Shown piece by piece: positions 60,662-64,000 of a stretch of 64,000 nt of DNA. The notes beneath the pieces were generated by a model, which was not told where the DNA came from, did no database searches, and saw only the letters and a program-made list of their open reading frames with translations. Every line of letters starts with the position of its first letter. Position 1 is the first letter of the stretch. This DNA comes from Collinsella sp. GTDB taxonomy: Bacteria; Actinomycetota; Coriobacteriia; Coriobacteriales; Coriobacteriaceae. The translations under genes and the position numbers were made by a program. The stretch is taken from assembly GCA_019414055.1 (NCBI GenBank), contig DXMV01000017.1, forward strand, positions 1 through 64,000. Direction: 5' to 3'.

Positions 60662-61568
60662 TGTCGAACGCGTGACGTTTACCAAAAAGAAGAAAACGGT
60701 GGCCTGCCCGGTGCCGCTGGCGCCGCTTGCCGACACGCATGCGCATCTGCTTTCGTTTTGGGGCAAAGAAGTGCCCGAGACGCTCGTGCGCGCCAAAGCC
60801 GCGGGCGTCGACCTGTTGGTGACGGTCTTCGACCCCATTGCCGATAAGCGCAGCGTGGCGGACTATAGCGACTGGCTGGTTCGCGAGATCCTGCCGATGC
60901 GGGATATTCCGCAGGTCAAGTATCTCGCCGGCGTGCATCCGTATGGCGCGCCCGACTACACCGATAACATCCATGCCCAGATTGCGACTGCGCTCGATGA
61001 TCCCCTATGCATTGGCATTGGCGAGATCGGTTTGGACTACCACATGGATTACGACGACGACATCGCGCCGGCGCCCCACGACGTGCAGATCGACTGTATG
61101 GCGCGCCAACTCGAGGTTGCCGTACGCCGCAATGTGCCGGTAGAGCTGCATCTGCGTCATGAGGACACGGACGAGGAGCGCACCTCGCATGTGGACGCCT
61201 ACAACGTGTTGCGCGAGGTCGGCGTGCCCCAGGCCGGTTGCGTGCTGCACTGCTTTGGCGAGGACCGAGCCACGATGGAGCGCTTTGTGGATTTGGGTTG
61301 TTACATCGCCTATGGCGGCGCGGCTACCTTTAAGCGCAACGACGACGTGCGCGAGGCATTCGCGGCGACTCCGCTCGATCGTATTTTGTTCGAGACGGAT
61401 TGTCCCTATATGGCGCCGGAGCCCATTCGCGGTCTTGAGTGCGAGCCTGCAATGATTTCCATTACGGCAAACGCGCTGGTCAACGACCGCGTCGATCGTA
61501 CCGGCGAGGACGCCGAAGCAATCGCTCGAGCCGCCTGGGAAAACGCCTGCAAACTTTTTCAAAAATAG
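60651..61568 (+). CDS. TatD-family metal-dependent hydrolase
   Basis: The 305-aa TIM-barrel protein has ADTHAHL (metal His pair), IGIGEIGLDYHMD (Glu ligand), ELHLRHED, CVLHCFGED and LFETDCPYMAPEP (Asp ligand), in family order. TatD proteins are 3'-5' deoxyribonucleases. The N-terminal 28 residues before the barrel are an extension. The start lies inside rsmA, so translation is coupled. Confidence 0.93.
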   Translation: MTPNVERVTFTKKKKTVACPVPLAPLADTHAHLLSFWGKEVPETLVRAKAAGVDLLVTVFDPIADKRSVADYSDWLVREILPMRDIPQVKYLAGVHPYGAPDYTDNIHAQIATALDDPLCIGIGEIGLDYHMDYDDDIAPAPHDVQIDCMARQLEVAVRRNVPVELHLRHEDTDEERTSHVDAYNVLREVGVPQAGCVLHCFGEDRATMERFVDLGCYIAYGGAATFKRNDDVREAFAATPLDRILFETDCPYMAPEPIRGLECEPAMISITANALVNDRVDRTGEDAEAIARAAWENACKLFQK

Positions 61569-61571
61569 TTC

Positions 61572-61600
61572 TTGCGTTCGCGGTGGCGCTCCGTTATTCT
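61572..61600 (+). promoter_or_regulatory. Promoter of tRNA-Leu
   Basis: TTGCGT (61572-61577), 17 bases, TATTCT (61595-61600), 11 bases before the tRNA 5' end. Confidence 0.65.
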
Positions 61601-61611
61601 AATTCCTGCAC

Positions 61612-61698
61612 GCGGGCGTGGCGGAATTGGCAGACGCGTACGGTTCAGGTCCGTATGGGGGCAACCCCATGAAGGTTCAAGTCCTTTCGCCCGCACCA
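61612..61698 (+). tRNA. tRNA-Leu(CAG), CCA encoded
   Basis: Acceptor stem GCGGGCG / CGCCCGC is perfect. The anticodon arm is TACGG-TTCAGGT-CCGTA with CAG. The long variable arm (TGGGGGCAACCCCA) is typical of Leu, and the T-arm includes GGTTCAAGTCC. A discriminator and CCA are encoded. The 3' end is duplicated downstream (61870-61929). Confidence 0.95.
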
Positions 61699-61929
61699 TT
61701 AAATGAAAGAGCTCCCAGCAATGGGAGCTTTTTTGTTATGGGCCCATCGCGGGGACTTGAACCTGCGAAGGAGCGAGCGTCAAGAAAACGCGGAGCGTTT
61801 TTAGCGAGCTGGCGAGTCCGCCGGCAGGCGGGCGAAGCCGGTGCGGATCCGCGCAGCGGATACGCGGACGTCCTTTCGCCCGCACCATTGAATGAAAGAG
61901 CTCCCAGCAATGGGGGCTTTTTTGTTATG
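61681..61929 (+). repeat. tRNA-tail element behind tRNA-Leu
   Basis: A 60-bp direct repeat (61681-61740 and 61870-61929, 2 mismatches) covers the tRNA 3' end and terminator. Between the copies lies an inverted T-arm (GGACTTGAACCT, 61753-61764) and hairpins AAACGCGGAGCGTTT near 61787, CCGGCAGGCGGGCGAAGCCGG near 61820 and GGATCCGCGCAGCGGAT near 61845. Layout, hairpin order and the CGCGCAGCG core match the tRNA-Phe element. Confidence 0.8.
61708..61735 (+). terminator. Terminator of tRNA-Leu (first copy)
   Basis: AGCTCCCA-GCAA-TGGGAGCT followed by TTTTT. The second copy at about 61899-61924 has one changed base in the stem. Confidence 0.8.
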
Positions 61930-61986
61930 CACGATCTCCTTGGACGGGTATCCTAATGCCAACGTGTGCCTATCAGAGGAGAGACC

Positions 61987-62925
61987 ATGCTGTTTTCCGG
62001 TATCATCGCCGCCCTTACCAGCCTTTTGATTCCCATCATCATCCTGTTGCTGCTGCTCCCCAACGCCTGCTACGTCGTTGAACAGCAGCATGCTGTGATC
62101 ATCGAGCGCCTGGGCAAGTTCAATCGCATCGTCAACGCTGGCTTCCACATGAAGGTGCCCGTGATCGACCGCAAAGCCGCTACGGTGAGTCTGCGCACCA
62201 TGAAAAACGGTTTTGGCATCGACGTTAAGACCCAGGACAACGTGACTATCGGTCTTGAGGTCTCTGCTCAGTACCACGTGAGCTATGACATGGGCGCCGG
62301 CCCGGCAGATTCGGGCATCTACAAGAGCTACTACATGCTGCAGGAGCCCGTCGACCAAATGCGTGACTTCATCACCGATGCCCTGCGCTCTTCCATCCCC
62401 GTCTACACGCTCGATGAGGTCTTTGCCAAAAAAGACGATATCGCCAAGGACGTCAACGCCACCGTGTCCGAGCAAATGGCCGCCTACGGCTTCACCCTCG
62501 TGTCGACACTAATCACCAAGATCGCGCTGCCGACCGAGGTCGAGAACTCCATGAACGACATCAACGCCGCCCAGCGAAAGCGCGCCGCTGCGCAGGAGCT
62601 CGCCGAGGCCGATCGCATCAAGCGCGTTACCGAGGCGACCGCCGAGGCCGAGGCAATGGAAAAGGCGGGCGAGGGCATCGCCAACCAGCGCAAGGCCATT
62701 GCGCTGGGCATCAAAGATTCGCTCGAGATCATCCAGGAGACGGGCGTCGGCAACGATGAGGCCAACCAGCTGTTCATGTTTACACAGTGGTCCGAGATGA
62801 TGACGGAGTTCGCTCGCACGGGCAAAACCTCGACGGTCGTGCTGCCGAGTGATTTCTCACAGTCGGCCTCGATGTTCGAGCAGATGCTGACCGCCGGCAA
62901 AGTTCAGAACGAATCGAAGGAGTAG
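61987..62925 (+). CDS. SPFH/Band 7 (stomatin-slipin type) membrane protein
   Basis: The 312-aa protein has an N-terminal membrane anchor (LTSLLIPIIILLLLLPNACY), then the SPFH domain (VVEQQHAVIIERLGKFNRIV, GLEVSAQYHVSY) and a C-terminal coiled coil rich in Ala/Glu (RKRAAAQELAEADRIKRVTE). Such proteins organise membrane microdomains and sometimes protease complexes. ATG 61987 follows AGAGGAGA. It may be co-transcribed with rlmH 6 bases downstream. Confidence 0.9.
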   Translation: MLFSGIIAALTSLLIPIIILLLLLPNACYVVEQQHAVIIERLGKFNRIVNAGFHMKVPVIDRKAATVSLRTMKNGFGIDVKTQDNVTIGLEVSAQYHVSYDMGAGPADSGIYKSYYMLQEPVDQMRDFITDALRSSIPVYTLDEVFAKKDDIAKDVNATVSEQMAAYGFTLVSTLITKIALPTEVENSMNDINAAQRKRAAAQELAEADRIKRVTEATAEAEAMEKAGEGIANQRKAIALGIKDSLEIIQETGVGNDEANQLFMFTQWSEMMTEFARTGKTSTVVLPSDFSQSASMFEQMLTAGKVQNESKE

Positions 62926-62931
62926 ACGCGC

Positions 62932-63402
62932 GTGAAATATACTGTTGTTTGCGTTGGCAAGCTCAAAGAGCGCTTTTGGAAGGACGCGTGCGCCGAATAC
63001 ACCAAACGCCTGGGCGCCTATGCCAAGGTGGATATGCGCGAGGTTGCCGATATCGATCCGGCCAAGGCGGGCGGCGTGGATGCCGCGCGCGACAAGGAGG
63101 GGGCGGCGATTCTTGCCGCTCTGCCGCCTCGAGCGCATGTGATCTTGCTGGCCATTAAGGGCAAGGAGCGTTCGAGCGAGGAGCTCTCGACCCGTCTCGA
63201 TGACCTCATGCTGAGAGGTAACAGCGACATCGCTTTTGTAATCGGCGGATCGGACGGCGTGAGCGATGCCGTGCGCACCCGCGCCGACGAGATGCTCAGC
63301 TTTGGACGCATTACCTTGCCGCACAACCTGGCGCGCGTGGTGCTGCTGGAGCAGATCTACCGCGCCTGCAAGATTAGCCGTGGCGAGCCGTATCACAAGT
63401 AG
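62932..63402 (+). CDS. rlmH: 23S rRNA (pseudouridine(1915)-N(3))-methyltransferase
   Basis: This 156-aa SPOUT-class enzyme has YTVVCVGKLKERFWKDACAE at the N-terminus, FVIGGSDGVSDAVRTRADEM in the knot region and LPHNLARVVLLEQIYRACKI at the C-terminus. GTG start at 62932. It modifies helix 69 of 23S rRNA. Confidence 0.95.
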   Translation: MKYTVVCVGKLKERFWKDACAEYTKRLGAYAKVDMREVADIDPAKAGGVDAARDKEGAAILAALPPRAHVILLAIKGKERSSEELSTRLDDLMLRGNSDIAFVIGGSDGVSDAVRTRADEMLSFGRITLPHNLARVVLLEQIYRACKISRGEPYHK

Positions 63403-63475
63403 GTCGGCAATACGAAACAATAGAGTGGGACAATGGCTTTCGTTTTGAGGAACGCATCTGAGAGGACTGTGTGAT

Positions 63476-64000
63476 ATGAAGATCGGATTTGTCGGTTTTG
63501 GGAATATGGCGAGCGCTATGGCCGATGGCTGGATTGCCGCCGGCGTGGCCGCGGGCGACATGTGCGCCTGCGCAGGCCGTTACGATGCTCTGGTCGAGCG
63601 TTGCGAGGCGCGGGGCATGGCTGCCTGCCATGATGCGGCGGAGGTTGTTGCCGCGTCCGATATCGTGGTTGCGGCGGTCAAGCCGTACATGATCGAGAAG
63701 GTCTTCGCTCCACTCAAGGACGCACTTGCCGACAAGGTCGTCCTTTCGGTCGCCTGGACCTGGGATAGTGCCAAGTGGGAACAGGTCCTGCCAGGTGTCG
63801 CTCATATCTCGACGGTGCCCAACACGCCGGTTTCGGTGGGCGAGGGCGTTATCGCCTGCGAGAAGGCTTCCACGCTTAGCGATGGGCAGCGTGCCACGAT
63901 GCTCGGTCTGCTCGGAAAGCTTGGCACGGTGGTCGAGCTCGATTCGAGTCTGCTGTTTGTGGGCGGTACCGTGGGCGGTTGCGCCCCGGCGTTTGTCGCC
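63476..64000 (+). CDS. proC: Pyrroline-5-carboxylate reductase, N-terminal part
   Basis: The frame is open to the window edge (175 codons). MKIGFVGFGNMASAMADGW is the Rossmann NAD(P)-binding start of ProC, followed by DIVVAAVKPYMIEKVF, HISTVPNTPVSVGEGV and the beginning of the helical domain (LFVGGTVGGCAPAFV). It catalyses the last step of proline synthesis. SD GAGAGGA is upstream. Confidence 0.9.
   Translation, partial: MKIGFVGFGNMASAMADGWIAAGVAAGDMCACAGRYDALVERCEARGMAACHDAAEVVAASDIVVAAVKPYMIEKVFAPLKDALADKVVLSVAWTWDSAKWEQVLPGVAHISTVPNTPVSVGEGVIACEKASTLSDGQRATMLGLLGKLGTVVELDSSLLFVGGTVGGCAPAFVA

Noticed and set aside
61618..61956. Open frame through tRNA-Leu and its tail element (SRGLEPAKERAS)
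   Set aside because: It overlaps an intact tRNA and structured repeats; coding is very unlikely.

Overview
This is a high-GC (about 60-65%) chromosomal window. Gene content, Shine-Dalgarno use and the mix of Tad pilus, SipW-type secretion and housekeeping genes fit an anaerobic gut Coriobacteriia such as Collinsella. That assignment is inference from protein style and gene order; no 16S gene is present.

Layout. 1-1.2 kb: the tail of an IS3-type transposase, a hicAB toxin-antitoxin pair between inverted IS-end-like sequences, and two tandem hairpins. 1.2-4.2 kb: an M16C metallopeptidase (minus). 4.2-6.3 kb: a repeat-rich intergenic region and a Schlafen/AlbA-type ATP-binding regulator. 6.6-11.3 kb: a PilZ (c-di-GMP) protein, a membrane protein, an unknown minus-strand gene and two SipW-cognate secreted proteins. 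11.4-15.2 kb: an HNH endonuclease, a small zinc-ribbon protein, a DUF5710 protein and a nuclease-like protein. 15.2-15.8 kb: a MITE-like palindrome and tRNA-Val(GAC). 16.0-25.1 kb: one compact locus with four SipW-cognate (TasA/camelysin-like) genes, one interrupted by an in-frame stop, then a SipW signal peptidase, a membrane McrB-like AAA+ ATPase, a coiled-coil DUF2357-like protein and a second SipW peptidase. 25.2-33.6 kb: a DMT transporter, glmM, an M32 carboxypeptidase and T-box-pheS-pheT. 33.8-37.5 kb: a cbiMQO-type metal ECF transporter and a zinc-dependent phospholipase C-like protein. 37.5-45 kb: a second nuclease-like protein, pyk, a Ca-type P-ATPase and rsgA. 45.2-54.9 kb: a complete Tad/Flp pilus operon without a prepilin peptidase. 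54.9-64 kb: a small toxin-antitoxin-like pair, tRNA-Phe, a GH5-like protein, rsmI, metG, rsmA, tatD, tRNA-Leu(CAG), an SPFH protein, rlmH and the start of proC.

The two strongest candidates for something undescribed are these. (1) The 16-25 kb locus pairs surface-fibre-like SipW substrates and two dedicated signal peptidases with an McrB/McrC-like AAA+ and coiled-coil pair, apparently co-transcribed and all predicted to face the membrane. (2) A structured element sits behind both tRNA-Phe and tRNA-Leu. Each copy holds an inverted T-arm, conserved GC-rich hairpins, and a direct duplicate of the host tRNA 3' end plus its terminator, about 185-189 bp downstream. Further signals are dispersed palindromic repeats in many intergenic regions, candidate RNA switches ahead of cbiM and the P-type ATPase, and a GH5 protein lacking its catalytic acid/base glutamate.
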